The notes beneath the pieces were generated by a model. That model was not told where the DNA came from. It worked only from the letters and a program-made list of their open reading frames with translations, and did no database searches. This document shows positions 54,960 to 64,000 of a stretch of DNA of 64,000 nt, piece by piece. Both the position numbers and the translations under genes were made by a program. The stretch is taken from NCBI GenBank assembly GCA_944321825.1, contig CALUMU010000007.1:62001-126000 (forward strand), read 5' to 3'. Numbering within the stretch: position 1 is the stretch's first letter; each line of letters opens with the position of its first letter. Origin of the DNA: Candidatus Amulumruptor caecigallinarius (GTDB lineage Bacteria; Bacteroidota; Bacteroidia; Bacteroidales; Muribaculaceae).

Positions 54960-55240
54960 GATAATATTGTGAGTGTGTTTTTTCTGACAGTATTCTCTTT
55001 TACGATGCTAATTTACACCTTTTTAACCGTTCCACCAAAATAAGGAGCTGTTTTGATTTTTACAGGATGTTTTTACGAGTATTTCATTTGGAAAATACAT
55101 GCACATAATGCCGTCCGCGTAATTATTCGTAATAAATTCCAATTATTTTTAAAAATTTACCATTTATTCCATAAAAACGCTATATTTGCCAATATATTTT
55201 ATTAAAATACATCCTTTACTCCAATATATCCTATAATAAT
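54960..55240 (+). promoter_or_regulatory. Intergenic region with araC promoter
   Basis: TATATTTG at 55181-55188 matches TAnnTTTG, with the start codon 53 bp further on. The sequence is A+T-rich, and no gene or hairpin is seen in the 281-bp spacer. Confidence 0.5.
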
Positions 55241-56155
55241 ATGCCCATTTCATTCGCACAGTTGACTTCTGTCATAAGCAACTATTCCACCGAATATTCG
55301 CTGCTTGACAACGACATGATGTTTGCCCACATAACCCCCTCAAACGGTCTCCCTGTCATACACGAGGCCGTGCGCATCGACGGTCTGATGATAGTAGTCG
55401 GCATCAAGGGAGAGCTTCATTTAGAGATAGATTTAAAGGAATGTGTAGTGACTCCCGGCTCGCTCATATGCCTCGGCCTTGACAACATAGTGCGCATACT
55501 AAAGGATTCGAGCCACGATTTCGATGCCTATGCCGTAATCGTGTCGCCGTCGTTCATGCGCGACATCAACATAGACCTCAACGTGGTCAACATACCATCC
55601 ATCGCCAAAGCCAAACGTACCTCGCAGTTTCCGCTCATAACCCTGCACCACGACGAGCAGCAGATGATATACCGCCTGATAGAAACCATACACGCTTACA
55701 ATTCCTCAAAACTCATATCATACTACCGCCGTCAGATTATCATGAACCTCGTGGCTACACTGATCTATCACCTCATGGAATGTGGAGAGCGCATTTCGGC
55801 TGAAGATTCTCCAAATACTGCCGATTCCATACGCCCCCGGCGGTCGCTCTACCTCCATGAATTCATGGCTCTTGTCCAGAAATACCACCGCTCGGAAAGG
55901 TCGGTGTCGTTCTATGCCGAAAAACTCTTCATATCCCCGAAATACCTTTCGCTCGTAATCAAAGAAACCACAGGCCGCAGCGCAAGCCAGTGGATCGACG
56001 ACATGGTCATACTCGAAGCCAAAAACCTCCTCCGTTTTTCCGGCAAAAACATACAGCAGGTGGCCTACGAACTCAATTTCACCAACCAAAGTGCCTTCGG
56101 CAAATACTTCAAGCACCTCACCGGCATGTCCCCCTCCCAATACCAGAAACAGTAA
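55241..56155 (+). CDS. AraC-family transcriptional regulator
   Basis: 304 residues. The N-terminal ligand-sensing part (about 1-180) resembles a cupin-like AraC_binding domain. The C-terminal double HTH (SVSFYAEKLFISPKYLSLVI, then NIQQVAYELNFTNQSAFGKY with FKHLTGMSPSQYQ) is complete. Family members activate or repress neighbouring genes in response to small molecules; the target is not evident. Its last 45 bases recur, diverged, at 56802-56844 beyond the toxin-antitoxin genes. Confidence 0.92.
   Translation: MPISFAQLTSVISNYSTEYSLLDNDMMFAHITPSNGLPVIHEAVRIDGLMIVVGIKGELHLEIDLKECVVTPGSLICLGLDNIVRILKDSSHDFDAYAVIVSPSFMRDINIDLNVVNIPSIAKAKRTSQFPLITLHHDEQQMIYRLIETIHAYNSSKLISYYRRQIIMNLVATLIYHLMECGERISAEDSPNTADSIRPRRSLYLHEFMALVQKYHRSERSVSFYAEKLFISPKYLSLVIKETTGRSASQWIDDMVILEAKNLLRFSGKNIQQVAYELNFTNQSAFGKYFKHLTGMSPSQYQKQ
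56133..56151 (+). repeat. araC 3'-end repeat, left copy
   Basis: 19 bases, CCTCCCAATACCAGAAACA, identical to 56823-56841, within 45-bp homologous ends. Here it encodes the true end of the regulator, SQYQKQ. Confidence 0.85.
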
Positions 56156-56159
56156 CCCC

Positions 56160-56244
56160 ACACTTTAATATTAAATTTTGTTAATTTGGCTACCGCTTTG
56201 GCAACCATTTGTTATCTTTACAAAGAATCATAACATATATAATT
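56160..56244 (+). promoter_or_regulatory. Leader and probable promoter of the toxin-antitoxin operon
   Basis: TATCTTTA (56213-56220) is one base from TAnnTTTG and lies 25 bp before the antitoxin start. TTTGG boxes at 56185 and 56197 are candidate -33 elements. Confidence 0.4.
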
Positions 56245-56478
56245 ATGCAGGTAGTTACAGCGAGAGAATTTAGAAAAAATCAGGGACGTTTCCTGACCGC
56301 CGCAAGGGAGGGCCAGTCTGTAATGCTGACCTCAAGATATGGCAATTTCAAGATAACCCCAATCACCGAGGAAGATACCCTGACGGAACGTATATGCCGC
56401 GGACTCAAGCAGGTGAAACTTATCCAAGAGGGAAAGGCAAAAGGTTATACCATAGACGAGTTGCTTGATGAGCTTTAA
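56245..56478 (+). CDS. Phd/YefM-like antitoxin
   Basis: 77 residues from ATG 56245; the longer frame starts before the promoter element. MQVVTAREFRKNQGRFLTAA and the GQSVMLTSRYGNFKITPI strand pair are typical of Phd/YefM DNA-binding folds, with a C-terminal helix that would block the toxin. It overlaps the toxin start by 11 bp. Confidence 0.82.
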   Translation: MQVVTAREFRKNQGRFLTAAREGQSVMLTSRYGNFKITPITEEDTLTERICRGLKQVKLIQEGKAKGYTIDELLDEL

Positions 56479-56806
56479 TATCGAAGCCACAGCGGATTTC
56501 CGCAAGGCAATTAAGAAACTTGCGAAACGATACAAGTCGTTCTCTTCCGATTTCAAGGCGTTTGCAAAGTATCTCGAGGAAAACCCTTACCAAGGTACGG
56601 AACTTACTCCCGGGATTCGCAAAATCCGTATGGCTATTACATCCAAGGGTAAAGGTAAGTCCAGTGGGGCGAGAGTAATCACATACACAATCCAGCCCGA
56701 TGAACTTGACGGAAAGATTTATCTGCTGGATATTTATGACAAATCCGATTTTGATACCGTTGACTTGAATGTCATAAAAGAAATCGTCTCAGAACTGGGA
56801 TTGTAG
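56468..56806 (+). CDS. RelE/ParE-superfamily toxin
   Basis: 112 residues from ATG 56468. ATADFRKAIKKLAKRYKSFS, then GTELTPGIRKIRMAI, RVITYTIQ and IYLLDIYDKSD show the RelE/ParE fold (YafQ/HigB-like). Such toxins cleave mRNA on the ribosome or poison gyrase; which applies here is uncertain. Coupled to the antitoxin by overlap. Confidence 0.8.
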   Translation: MSFNIEATADFRKAIKKLAKRYKSFSSDFKAFAKYLEENPYQGTELTPGIRKIRMAITSKGKGKSSGARVITYTIQPDELDGKIYLLDIYDKSDFDTVDLNVIKEIVSELGL

Positions 56807-56822
56807 CACATCACCTGCATCT

Positions 56823-56841
56823 CCTCCCAATACCAGAAACA
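56823..56841 (+). repeat. araC 3'-end repeat, right copy (gene relic)
   Basis: The surrounding frame reads HITCISSQYQKQ and stop, a diverged copy of the regulator end HLTGMSPSQYQKQ. It directly follows the toxin stop and marks the far side of the toxin-antitoxin insertion. Confidence 0.8.
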
Positions 56842-56854
56842 ATAAACTATATAC

Positions 56855-56900
56855 AAAAAAAGACCTCCACCATCTATAGTAGCGGAAGTCCTTATTTTTG
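56855..56900. terminator. Bidirectional terminator between toxin and cysK
   Basis: An imperfect stem (GACCTCCACC against GTAGCGGAAGTC) with an A run on the left and a T-rich run on the right, fitting termination in both directions between converging genes. Confidence 0.45.
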
Positions 56901-56912
56901 TGTATTGACAGG

Positions 56913-57860
56913 TCATAGTGGGTAATCGTCATAGGCGAATAGCTGCGTTGACAGGTACCGTTCGCCAGTGTCGGGTAGAAGGACTACGATGGTCTTACCG
57001 GCGTTTTCAGGCTTGCGGGCCAAAGCAAGCGCAGCCCAGAAAGCCGCGCCTGACGAGATGCCGCACAGCAATCCTTCGGTCGAAGCGAGCATACGCGCTC
57101 CCCTCATGGCATCATCGTTGCTTACTTTCACCACCTTATCCACCACATCGCGGTCGAAATTCTTCGGTATGAAGCCTGCTCCTATGCCTTGTATCTTGTG
57201 GGGTCCGGCTGCCTCTCCGCTGATGACTGCCGACGCTTCCGGTTCTACCGCCACTACTTTCACCCCAGGATTGAATTTCTTGAGTGCGCCACCTGTACCG
57301 CTGACAGTGCCGCCCGTTCCTACTCCTGCCACAAAATAATTGACCTCACCGTTGGTATCGTCCCAGATCTCCAAAGCGGTGGTACGTGCATGGACTGCCG
57401 GATTCGCAGGATTGTCAAACTGTCCCAATATCACGCTGCCCTCGGTGGCATCCCGCAGAGCCTCGGCCTTGGCTATTGCACCTTTCATACCCTCGGCTCC
57501 TGGAGTGAGAACTATTTTCGCTCCGAAAGCCTTGAGAAGATTCTGCCGCTCCACGCTCATAGTGTCGGGCATGGTCAGCACGGCATTGTAACCTTTCACC
57601 GTGGCCACCCATGCAAGACCTATGCCTGTATTACCGCTCGTAGGCTCTATTATGGTAGCCCCTGGTTTCAGCAGTCCGGAAGCTTCGGCATCTTCTATCA
57701 TCGCCAATGCCACACGGTCCTTGACGCTTCCACCCGGATTAAAAGATTCTACCTTGACTAACAGCCTCGCAGCGAGGTTTTCTTTCTTCTCTATGTTGCC
57801 TACCTCCAACAGAGGTGTTTCGCCTATAAGTTCGGCAAGATTTTTCTTTATCTCTCCCAT
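56913..57860 (-). CDS. cysK: Cysteine synthase A (O-acetylserine sulfhydrylase)
   Basis: 315 residues. The PLP-lysine motif is NPGGSVKDRVALAMI, with PTSGNTGIGLAWVA, VAGVGTGGTVSGTG and GISSGAAFWAAL. It forms cysteine from O-acetylserine and sulfide. cysE follows the same direction and lies 49 bp upstream, so the two form the cysteine-synthesis operon cysE-cysK. Confidence 0.96.
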   Translation of the reverse strand: MGEIKKNLAELIGETPLLEVGNIEKKENLAARLLVKVESFNPGGSVKDRVALAMIEDAEASGLLKPGATIIEPTSGNTGIGLAWVATVKGYNAVLTMPDTMSVERQNLLKAFGAKIVLTPGAEGMKGAIAKAEALRDATEGSVILGQFDNPANPAVHARTTALEIWDDTNGEVNYFVAGVGTGGTVSGTGGALKKFNPGVKVVAVEPEASAVISGEAAGPHKIQGIGAGFIPKNFDRDVVDKVVKVSNDDAMRGARMLASTEGLLCGISSGAAFWAALALARKPENAGKTIVVLLPDTGERYLSTQLFAYDDYPL

Positions 57861-57909
57861 GAGTTTTGATTTTTAGGATTTCTTGTTTTAAATTTTTGCG
57901 GCTTGTTTT

Positions 57910-58830
57910 TCATATGCCCAAGCCGTCCGTAAACGTCGCCTCCATAGGTTTGCGCTGGAGCACACGCCCGTAAGGCGGCACATTGTCCGTTACCCATACG
58001 TTGCCGCCTATCACAGCATCATGACCCACAGTGATACGTCCGAGCACGCTGGCATTTGAGTAGATAGTGACATTGTCCTCTATGATAGGATGTCGCGGCA
58101 CGTTGATAGGATGCCCCTGGGCATCGAGCGTGAAATTCTTTGCCCCGAGGGTGACACCTTGGTAAAGCGTCACGTGCCTCCCTATTATGCAGGTTTCACC
58201 TATCACCACGCCGGTTCCGTGGTCTATGCTGAAATACTCCCCTATCTCAGCCCCGGGATGTATGTCTATGCCCGTGGCGGAGTGGGCAAGCTCGGTGATG
58301 ATACGCGGTATGACCGGCACACCCATTTTCAACAGGTAGTGGGCCACGCGGTAATGTATCATAGCCTGTATCACAGGGTATGAGAATATGACTTCTCCAC
58401 GGTTGGTCACCGCAGGGTCGCTGTTGAACACTGCCTCGACATCGGTATACAGCACCCTCTTTATATCAGGCAGCGCATCGATAAACTGCAGTGCCATCCT
58501 GTCGGCCTCCACTTTGGGATTGTCGCAGCACTTTGTTTTCTGGCAGAACAGCAACCCGCGGCGGAGCTGCACTTTGAGTATGGAGTAAAGCATCTCCATA
58601 TTGACCCCTATGAAATACTGCCTCAACGATTCATCGGCCTGACGCGGGTCGAAAAAGTCGGGAAATATTATAGACTTTACCAAATCAACCACCCTGCGCA
58701 ACTCGTCGACCGACGGCATACGCCCGTGTATGTCACGCGTCATCTCCCTTTCCTGAGCCAGAGGCATTGAAAGCATGGATATGTTGCGCAGCAGCGTCTC
58801 CTGTACCGAAGCCTGAAGATTATCTTTCAT
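57910..58830 (-). CDS. cysE: Serine O-acetyltransferase
   Basis: 306 residues. An N-terminal helical domain precedes the left-handed beta-helix, with GIDIHPGAEIGEYFSIDHGT and VVIGETCIIGRHVTLYQGV containing the catalytic His/Asp pair, and IEDNVTIYSNASVLGRITVG. It makes O-acetylserine for CysK. It is the first gene left of the gene-free 58831-59663 stretch. Confidence 0.95.
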   Translation of the reverse strand: MKDNLQASVQETLLRNISMLSMPLAQEREMTRDIHGRMPSVDELRRVVDLVKSIIFPDFFDPRQADESLRQYFIGVNMEMLYSILKVQLRRGLLFCQKTKCCDNPKVEADRMALQFIDALPDIKRVLYTDVEAVFNSDPAVTNRGEVIFSYPVIQAMIHYRVAHYLLKMGVPVIPRIITELAHSATGIDIHPGAEIGEYFSIDHGTGVVIGETCIIGRHVTLYQGVTLGAKNFTLDAQGHPINVPRHPIIEDNVTIYSNASVLGRITVGHDAVIGGNVWVTDNVPPYGRVLQRKPMEATFTDGLGI

Positions 58831-59406
58831 TTATTTCTTTTAGTTGATTACCTTTCCGCAAAGATAACCATTACATCTTTATCTTTAACAAATCACACGT
58901 ATCTAAAGTTCTTATAAGATTTATCCTACTCATATGATTTATAAGACTTATACCTCACCGCTGTAAATAACCCTGTCAATAACTGTAAAAAACTTGTCAA
59001 CTCTTTTTCATAGATTTTCCTTGCATTTAACACTCCACGCACTGTATATGACAATCTCCCCTCTGCCAAAATTAGTTAACAAGATTATATCAATCTTTTT
59101 TCTTACGTTTTCCACAGGCTTATCTACTTTTTACATACTTATAAAACTTTATTTTTTATCTACAACAATGTTATCAACATGATGTAGATAACCATGCTAA
59201 TATGCTGGTATATCTATTTTTAATATGTTAATAACATACCACAATATGTAAACCCGACTTCAATAACCCGTAAAAGCAAATATTAGACCAATAAGTTATC
59301 ATAGTTATTAACATCCATTATTCTTTTTCTTTAATCAATTTTTTAGAAAAAACTTTTTAAAAGAAAATAAACCCTATGTCGAAAACCTCCATCCTGGTAT
59401 CCGCCT
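58831..59406. other. A+T-rich gene-free stretch with DnaA-box-like cluster (candidate oriC)
   Basis: TTTTCCACA (59108-59116), TTATCTACT (59120-59128), TTATCTACA (59156-59164), TTATCAACA (59171-59179), TGTAGATAA (59183-59191), TGTTAATAA (59226-59234) and TTATTAACA (59305-59313) are all close to the DnaA box TTATCCACA or its complement. The A+T-rich flanks could be the unwinding element. Genes to the left are mostly minus, to the right all plus. No gene is present; the short frames lack support. Confidence 0.55.
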
Positions 59407-59512
59407 AAAGCTCCGCAGGAGCGTAAAAACAATAGGGCGGGGTGCAAACCCCGTCACAAAGCTCAGATGAGTCAGCCCTGCAGGAGCTGGAGGCGCAAGC
59501 CCTGTCCCTGTT
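59407..59512 (+). repeat. Dispersed intergenic repeat, copy C
   Basis: AAAGCTCCGCAGGAGCGTAA, AATAGGGCGGGGTGCAAACC, GTCAGCCCTGCAGGAGCTGG and AGGCGCAAGCC repeat copies A and B near 24 kb in the same order. It is followed at 59533-59553 by the inverted GGAGGCTTAGGA lead of repeat D1. It separates the candidate origin from nadA. Confidence 0.75.
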
Positions 59513-59618
59513 CCTGTCCGTTGGCTTCTTTGGTCTCCTAAGCCTCCTATGATTCCTATATATCCTTATATTATAATGTGAACTGCCCGATATTCTTGCC
59601 AGTGACAACTAAATTCTG

Positions 59619-59626
59619 TAATTTTG
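59619..59626 (+). promoter_or_regulatory. nadA promoter -7 element
   Basis: TAATTTTG fits TAnnTTTG. A TTG at 59596 lies at suitable -33 spacing. The start codon is 37 bp downstream. Confidence 0.6.
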
Positions 59627-59663
59627 TAGCTTGTAAAAAAGTACTTATCAGATAAGCTAAACA

Positions 59664-60629
59664 ATGAATACCGACAAAGGTTACGTTGATGCGCCTGTCC
59701 CCGACGGGTTAGACCTCAAGGCCGAGATAATCCGCCTGAAAAAAGAAAAGGGAGCGGTCATCATGGCCCATTACTATCAGAAAGGTGAAATCCAGGACAT
59801 AGCCGATTACATAGGCGACTCGCTCGCACTCGCCCGCATCGCCTCGACTCTCGATGCCCATATTATAGTGCTCTGCGGAGTGCATTTCATGGCTGAAACC
59901 GCCAAGGTGCTCTGCCCCGATAAAAAAGTGCTCTGCCCCGACCTCAATGCCGGATGCTCTCTGGCAGACTCATGCCCGGCAGAGGATTTTGCCCGCTTCA
60001 TAGAGCAGCACCCCGGACACACAGTGATAAGCTATGTCAACACGTCGGCTGCAGTCAAAGCCCTTACCGACATAGTGGTAACATCGGGCAATGCCATGAA
60101 AGTGGTCGATTCTCTCCCTGCTGACGAAAAGATAATATTCGGCCCCGACCGCAATCTCGGCAATTACATCAACAGCATGACCGGCCGGCAGATGGTACTA
60201 TGGGACGGTGCATGTCATGTGCACGAACGTTTTTCATTGGAGCGTCTTTTGGAACTCAAAAAGGAGCATCCCGGAGCCAAGGTGCTCGTGCATCCTGAGT
60301 GCCGCCCACAGCTGCGTATGCTTGCCGATGAGGTAGGTTCTACCGCAGCCCTGCTCAAATACGCCGCCTCCTCCGATGCCGCCGAGTTCATAGTGGCCAC
60401 AGAAAGCGGCATACTCCACGAGATGCGCAAGCAGTGTCCCGGCAAGACTTTCATCCCTCTCCCCGGCGACGACTCCACATGCGCCTGCAACGACTGTTCG
60501 TATATGAAGCTCAACACTCTCGAAAAGCTCTACAATACCCTCCTCTACGAGCAACCCGAAGTGCACGTAGCTCCTGAGCTTATGGAGGCGGCGAAGCGTC
60601 CCATAGTGCGTATGCTTGAATTAAGCTGA
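59664..60629 (+). CDS. nadA: Quinolinate synthase A
   Basis: 321 residues. AVIMAHYYQKGEIQDIADYI, CGVHFMAETAKVLCPDKKVL, HPECRPQLRMLADEVGSTAA and the C-terminal TCACNDCSYMKLNTLEKLY provide the substrate residues and the cysteines of the [4Fe-4S] cluster. It condenses iminoaspartate with dihydroxyacetone phosphate in NAD synthesis. nadB and nadC are not in this window. The first plus-strand gene right of the candidate origin. Confidence 0.96.
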   Translation: MNTDKGYVDAPVPDGLDLKAEIIRLKKEKGAVIMAHYYQKGEIQDIADYIGDSLALARIASTLDAHIIVLCGVHFMAETAKVLCPDKKVLCPDLNAGCSLADSCPAEDFARFIEQHPGHTVISYVNTSAAVKALTDIVVTSGNAMKVVDSLPADEKIIFGPDRNLGNYINSMTGRQMVLWDGACHVHERFSLERLLELKKEHPGAKVLVHPECRPQLRMLADEVGSTAALLKYAASSDAAEFIVATESGILHEMRKQCPGKTFIPLPGDDSTCACNDCSYMKLNTLEKLYNTLLYEQPEVHVAPELMEAAKRPIVRMLELS

Positions 60630-60690
60630 AAAAATAGTATCAACATTTATCCATACAAAATAACACTACAAAATATCACACCTTCCTGAC

Positions 60691-63465
60691 ATGGAATATA
60701 ATCATAGAGCTATAGAAGCCCGGTGGCAGCAATATTGGAAAGAGGCCGGCACCTATCATGTGGAGATAGACAAGTCGCGCCCCAAGTTTTACGTGCTTGA
60801 CATGTTCCCCTATCCGAGCGGTGCGGGGCTGCATGTAGGGCATCCGCTCGGCTATATAGCATCAGATATATATGCACGCTACAAGCGTCTGCAAGGCTTC
60901 AACGTGCTTCATCCTATGGGATATGACGCATACGGGCTTCCTGCGGAGCAGTATGCCATACAGACCGGACAGCACCCCGAAGTCACCACGCGTGACAACA
61001 TAGCCCGTTACCGCCAGCAGCTCGACAAGATAGGCTTCTGCTTCGACTGGCAGCGTGAGCTACGTACCTGCGACCCTGAGTATTATAAGTGGACTCAGTG
61101 GGCTTTCATCCAGATGTTCAACCATTACTATGACACCGATGCCGCAAAGGCCATGCCGGTGTCTAAGCTCGTCAAGCATCTTGAAGCTCACGGGACAGAC
61201 GGACTCCATGCTGCCGCTACCAAGGATTTGACTCTGACGGCTGACCAGTGGCGGGCCATGGACGAACGCCAGCAGAGCGATGTGTTGATGAATTACCGTC
61301 TGGCATATCTCGGCAACACGATGGTCAACTGGTGTCCGAAGCTCGGCACTGTGCTCGCTAACGACGAGGTCAGTGAAGGTGTGTCGATACGCGGCGGATA
61401 CCCGGTGGAGCAGAAGCTGATGTACCAGTGGTGCCTCCGTGTTAGCGCATACGCCCCGCGTCTGCTCGAAGGACTCGACAGGATTGACTGGTCAGACTCT
61501 ATAAAGGAGACGCAGCGTAACTGGATAGGCCGCAGTGAGGGTGCAGAGATGAAGTTCCGTGTAGCCGGCACCGACATCGACCTTGAGATATTCACCACAC
61601 GCGCCGACACGGTGTTTGGTGTGACTTTCATGGTGCTTGCCCCGGAAAGCATGTATGTAGATATGGTTACTACCGAGGATTGCCGCAATGAGGTGTCGCG
61701 CTACATCGATGCCATAAAGCATAAGACCGAGCGTGAACGCATGATTGACAAGAAAGTCACAGGTGTGTTTACTGGCAGCTATGCCGTCAATCCGCTTACG
61801 GGCAAACAGATACCCATCTGGGTGAGCGACTACGTGCTCGCAGGCTACGGCACGGGTGCCATCATGGCAGTGCCTGCCCATGACAGCCGCGACTATGCAT
61901 TCGCCAAGAAATTCGACCTCCCCATCATACCGCTTATCGAGGGTGCCGACGTAAGCGAGGAAAGTTTCGATGCCAAGAGCGGCAAGATGATTAATTCGGC
62001 CTCCGACGAGCTTGACCTCAACGGTCTTGAAGTCAAGGATGCCATAGCCGCCACCAAGCGTTTCATCGAGCAGAAAGGCATAGGCAAAGTAAAGGTCAAT
62101 TACCGTCTGCGTGACGCAATCTTCAGCCGTCAGCGTTATTGGGGCGAACCTTTCCCGGTATATTACAAGGACGGCATACCCCACATGCTTGATGTGGATA
62201 AACTTCCTCTGATGTTGCCGGAAGTCGACAAATATCTCCCCACGGAGACCGGCGAACCTCCTTTAGGTCGTGCCAAAAACTGGAACACCCCCGAAGGGTA
62301 CCGTCTTGAACTCAACACCATGCCCGGATTCGCCGGCTCGTCGGCATACTATCTGCGCTATATGGATCCTCGAAATAACGATGCCCTCGTCAGCAAGGAA
62401 GCCAATTCATATTGGCGCAGCGTCGATCTCTATGTAGGAGGTTCCGAACATGCCACAGGCCACCTGATTTACAGCCGCTTCTGGTGCAAGTTTCTCTATG
62501 ACATAGGCGAGGTGTGCGAAGACGAGCCTTTCCGTAAGCTCATCAATCAGGGCATGATACAGGGAAGGAGCAACTTCGTTTACCGTATCAAAGATACCAA
62601 CACGTTTGTAAGCCACGGACTCAAAGAGCAGTACGATGTGACTCCGATTCATGTCGATGTCAATATGGTAAGCAACGACATCCTCGACTTGGAAGCTTTC
62701 AAGGCATGGAGGCCGGAATATGCCGATGCCGGGTTCGTACTCGAAGAAGGCAAGTATGTATGCGGATATGCGGTTGAGAAGATGTCTAAGTCGATGTTCA
62801 ATGTTGTCAATCCCGATGACATAGTGGAGCGTTACGGAGCAGACACTCTCCGTCTCTACGAGATGTTCCTCGGCCCTATCGAGCAGAGCAAACCGTGGGA
62901 CACCAACGGCATCGACGGCGTGAACCGCTTCATCAAGAAGTTGTGGGGACTCTTCTACAAGGGCGATACCCTGCTTGTCAACGATGACGCTCCTACGGCT
63001 GACAATCTCAAGTCGCTCCATAAACTAATAAAGAAAGTTACAGCCGACATCGAAGCGTTCTCGTTCAATACATCCATCGCAGCTTTCATGATCTGTGTCA
63101 ATGAATTGAACCAGCAGAAATGCCACAGCCGTCATATCCTCGAGAAGCTCATCGTGGTACTCGCTCCATTTGCACCTCATGTGGCAGAGGAGCTGTGGCA
63201 CACGGCTCTCGGACATGACACATCCGTAGTCGATGCTGCATGGCCCGGATATGATGAAGCTTATCTTGTAGAGAAAAATGTCACATATGCAGTGTCGTTC
63301 AACGGCAAAGCGCGTTTCAACATAGAGGTTCCTGCCGATATGCAGCGTGAAGAGGTGGAGAAAACCGCCCTTGCGCATGAAAATGCATCCAAATGGCTTG
63401 ACGGCAAGACTATCAGCAAGATCATAGTGGTTCCCGGCAAGATAGTAAACATAGTATTGGGCTGA
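60691..63465 (+). CDS. leuS: Leucyl-tRNA synthetase
   Basis: 924 residues. HIGH-type motif HVGHPLGY within [17 protein letters not shown], a CP1 editing domain ([29 protein letters not shown]), and KMSKS in [11 protein letters not shown]. It charges tRNA-Leu. The stop overlaps the rdgB start as TGATG, so the two are coupled. The reading frame is intact. Confidence 0.97.
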   Translation: MEYNHRAIEARWQQYWKEAGTYHVEIDKSRPKFYVLDMFPYPSGAGLHVGHPLGYIASDIYARYKRLQGFNVLHPMGYDAYGLPAEQYAIQTGQHPEVTTRDNIARYRQQLDKIGFCFDWQRELRTCDPEYYKWTQWAFIQMFNHYYDTDAAKAMPVSKLVKHLEAHGTDGLHAAATKDLTLTADQWRAMDERQQSDVLMNYRLAYLGNTMVNWCPKLGTVLANDEVSEGVSIRGGYPVEQKLMYQWCLRVSAYAPRLLEGLDRIDWSDSIKETQRNWIGRSEGAEMKFRVAGTDIDLEIFTTRADTVFGVTFMVLAPESMYVDMVTTEDCRNEVSRYIDAIKHKTERERMIDKKVTGVFTGSYAVNPLTGKQIPIWVSDYVLAGYGTGAIMAVPAHDSRDYAFAKKFDLPIIPLIEGADVSEESFDAKSGKMINSASDELDLNGLEVKDAIAATKRFIEQKGIGKVKVNYRLRDAIFSRQRYWGEPFPVYYKDGIPHMLDVDKLPLMLPEVDKYLPTETGEPPLGRAKNWNTPEGYRLELNTMPGFAGSSAYYLRYMDPRNNDALVSKEANSYWRSVDLYVGGSEHATGHLIYSRFWCKFLYDIGEVCEDEPFRKLINQGMIQGRSNFVYRIKDTNTFVSHGLKEQYDVTPIHVDVNMVSNDILDLEAFKAWRPEYADAGFVLEEGKYVCGYAVEKMSKSMFNVVNPDDIVERYGADTLRLYEMFLGPIEQSKPWDTNGIDGVNRFIKKLWGLFYKGDTLLVNDDAPTADNLKSLHKLIKKVTADIEAFSFNTSIAAFMICVNELNQQKCHSRHILEKLIVVLAPFAPHVAEELWHTALGHDTSVVDAAWPGYDEAYLVEKNVTYAVSFNGKARFNIEVPADMQREEVEKTALAHENASKWLDGKTISKIIVVPGKIVNIVLG

Positions 63466-64000
63466 TGACACCGCGTACACTCGTATTCGCCACCAACAAC
63501 GACCACAAGCTCTCGGAAATCCGAGATATTCTCGGGGACTCTTACCGTGTGCTCGGCCTCAAAGACATAGGCTGCACTGATGAGATAGTCGAAGACGGAG
63601 CCACGCTGCATGAAAATGCAGCCATCAAGGCGCGTTACGTGCGTGACCGCTTCGGCTACGACTGCATGGCCGACGACACCGGGCTGCTGGTCGATGCCCT
63701 TGGCGGTGAGCCAGGGGTGCATACCGCCCGTTATGCCGGAGGAGACGGACACGATTCGGCAGCCAATATGACCCTCCTGCTACGTAACCTTGACCATATC
63801 GACGACATGGAGAAGCGTTCGGCGAGATTTATGACCGTAATAGCCATTACCGAAGGAGATGATATCAGATACTTCGAAGGCAAGGTAGAGGGCCATATAG
63901 CCTTTGCTCCGCGAGGCAGCCACGGCTTCGGATATGATCCAGTATTCATCCCTGATGGTATGCAAACTACCTTTGCCGAGATGGATGCGGATGAGAAAAA
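63465..64000 (+). CDS. rdgB: XTP/dITP pyrophosphatase (HAM1/RdgB), 3' end cut by window edge
   Basis: The first 178 codons, from ATG 63465. LVFATNNDHKLSEIRDIL (the SNNxxKxxE-like phosphate loop), ADDTGLLVDALGGEPGVHTA, and GSHGFGYDPVFIPDG are the family signatures. It removes non-canonical purine nucleotides (ITP, XTP) from the pool. Only a few tens of residues are missing beyond base 64000. Confidence 0.95.
   Translation, partial: MTPRTLVFATNNDHKLSEIRDILGDSYRVLGLKDIGCTDEIVEDGATLHENAAIKARYVRDRFGYDCMADDTGLLVDALGGEPGVHTARYAGGDGHDSAANMTLLLRNLDHIDDMEKRSARFMTVIAITEGDDIRYFEGKVEGHIAFAPRGSHGFGYDPVFIPDGMQTTFAEMDADEK

Noticed and set aside
53973-55043. 356-aa plus-strand frame across the carboxynorspermidine synthase gene
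   Set aside because: The minus frame is a full-length, motif-complete enzyme; the plus frame has no recognisable features.

Overview
The window comes from a Bacteroidales chromosome, probably Muribaculaceae-like. The evidence is TAnnTTTG promoter elements, a TonB-dependent receptor with DUF5689/DUF6359 surface lipoproteins, a type IX secretion tail, Bacteroidales-specific families (DUF4271, DUF4421, DUF6377), and the gene orders pdxJ-exbB-exbD-tonB and DUF4271-hemD-rnpA-yidD-tatD. The family-level placement is an inference.

Layout. 1-4,962: a decaying locus with the start of a secreted carboxylesterase, a YdjC-deacetylase/serine-hydrolase fusion, a broken serine-hydrolase paralogue and a broken DUF6377 regulator. 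5,050-21,219: an integrative mobilizable element of about 16.2 kb, bounded by a 21-bp direct repeat (one mismatch) and inserted at the 3' end of a DUF2795 gene. Its left part is A+T-rich defence cargo: a tight Cas2-like/AAA-ATPase/Cys-rich three-gene operon, a type III restriction-modification locus with a doubly broken mod and an intact res, and an internally deleted reverse transcriptase. Its right part is the mobility core: MobV relaxase, primase, DUF3987 ATPase, HTH protein, a membrane cargo protein and a tyrosine integrase frameshifted at an AAAC repeat.

21,197-35,991: DUF2795, cobalamin adenosyltransferase, mscL and gap, then a gene-free stretch with dispersed repeats, then a TonB receptor / DUF5689 / DUF6359 / T9SS-secreted protein operon. 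36,147-41,274: a compact capsid-portal module with no terminase, tail or integrase genes. 41,430-41,707: a MITE-like element whose right terminal repeat supplies the start codon of a YejM-like membrane hydrolase. 43,542-54,959: core genes (LolC/E-like permease, rbfA, tonB-exbD-exbB, pdxJ, an ACT remnant, nadK, DUF4421, tatD, yidD, rnpA, hemD, DUF4271, carboxynorspermidine synthase). 55,181-58,830: an AraC regulator, a toxin-antitoxin pair lying between two copies of the araC 3' end, cysK and cysE.

58,831-59,663 is a gene-free A+T-rich stretch with a cluster of DnaA-box-like 9-mers. It lies at a switch from mostly minus-strand genes to plus-strand genes (nadA, leuS, rdgB) and is proposed here as a candidate replication origin. 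Frame, motif and repeat statements were read directly from the sequence. Family names rest on recognition without database searches.
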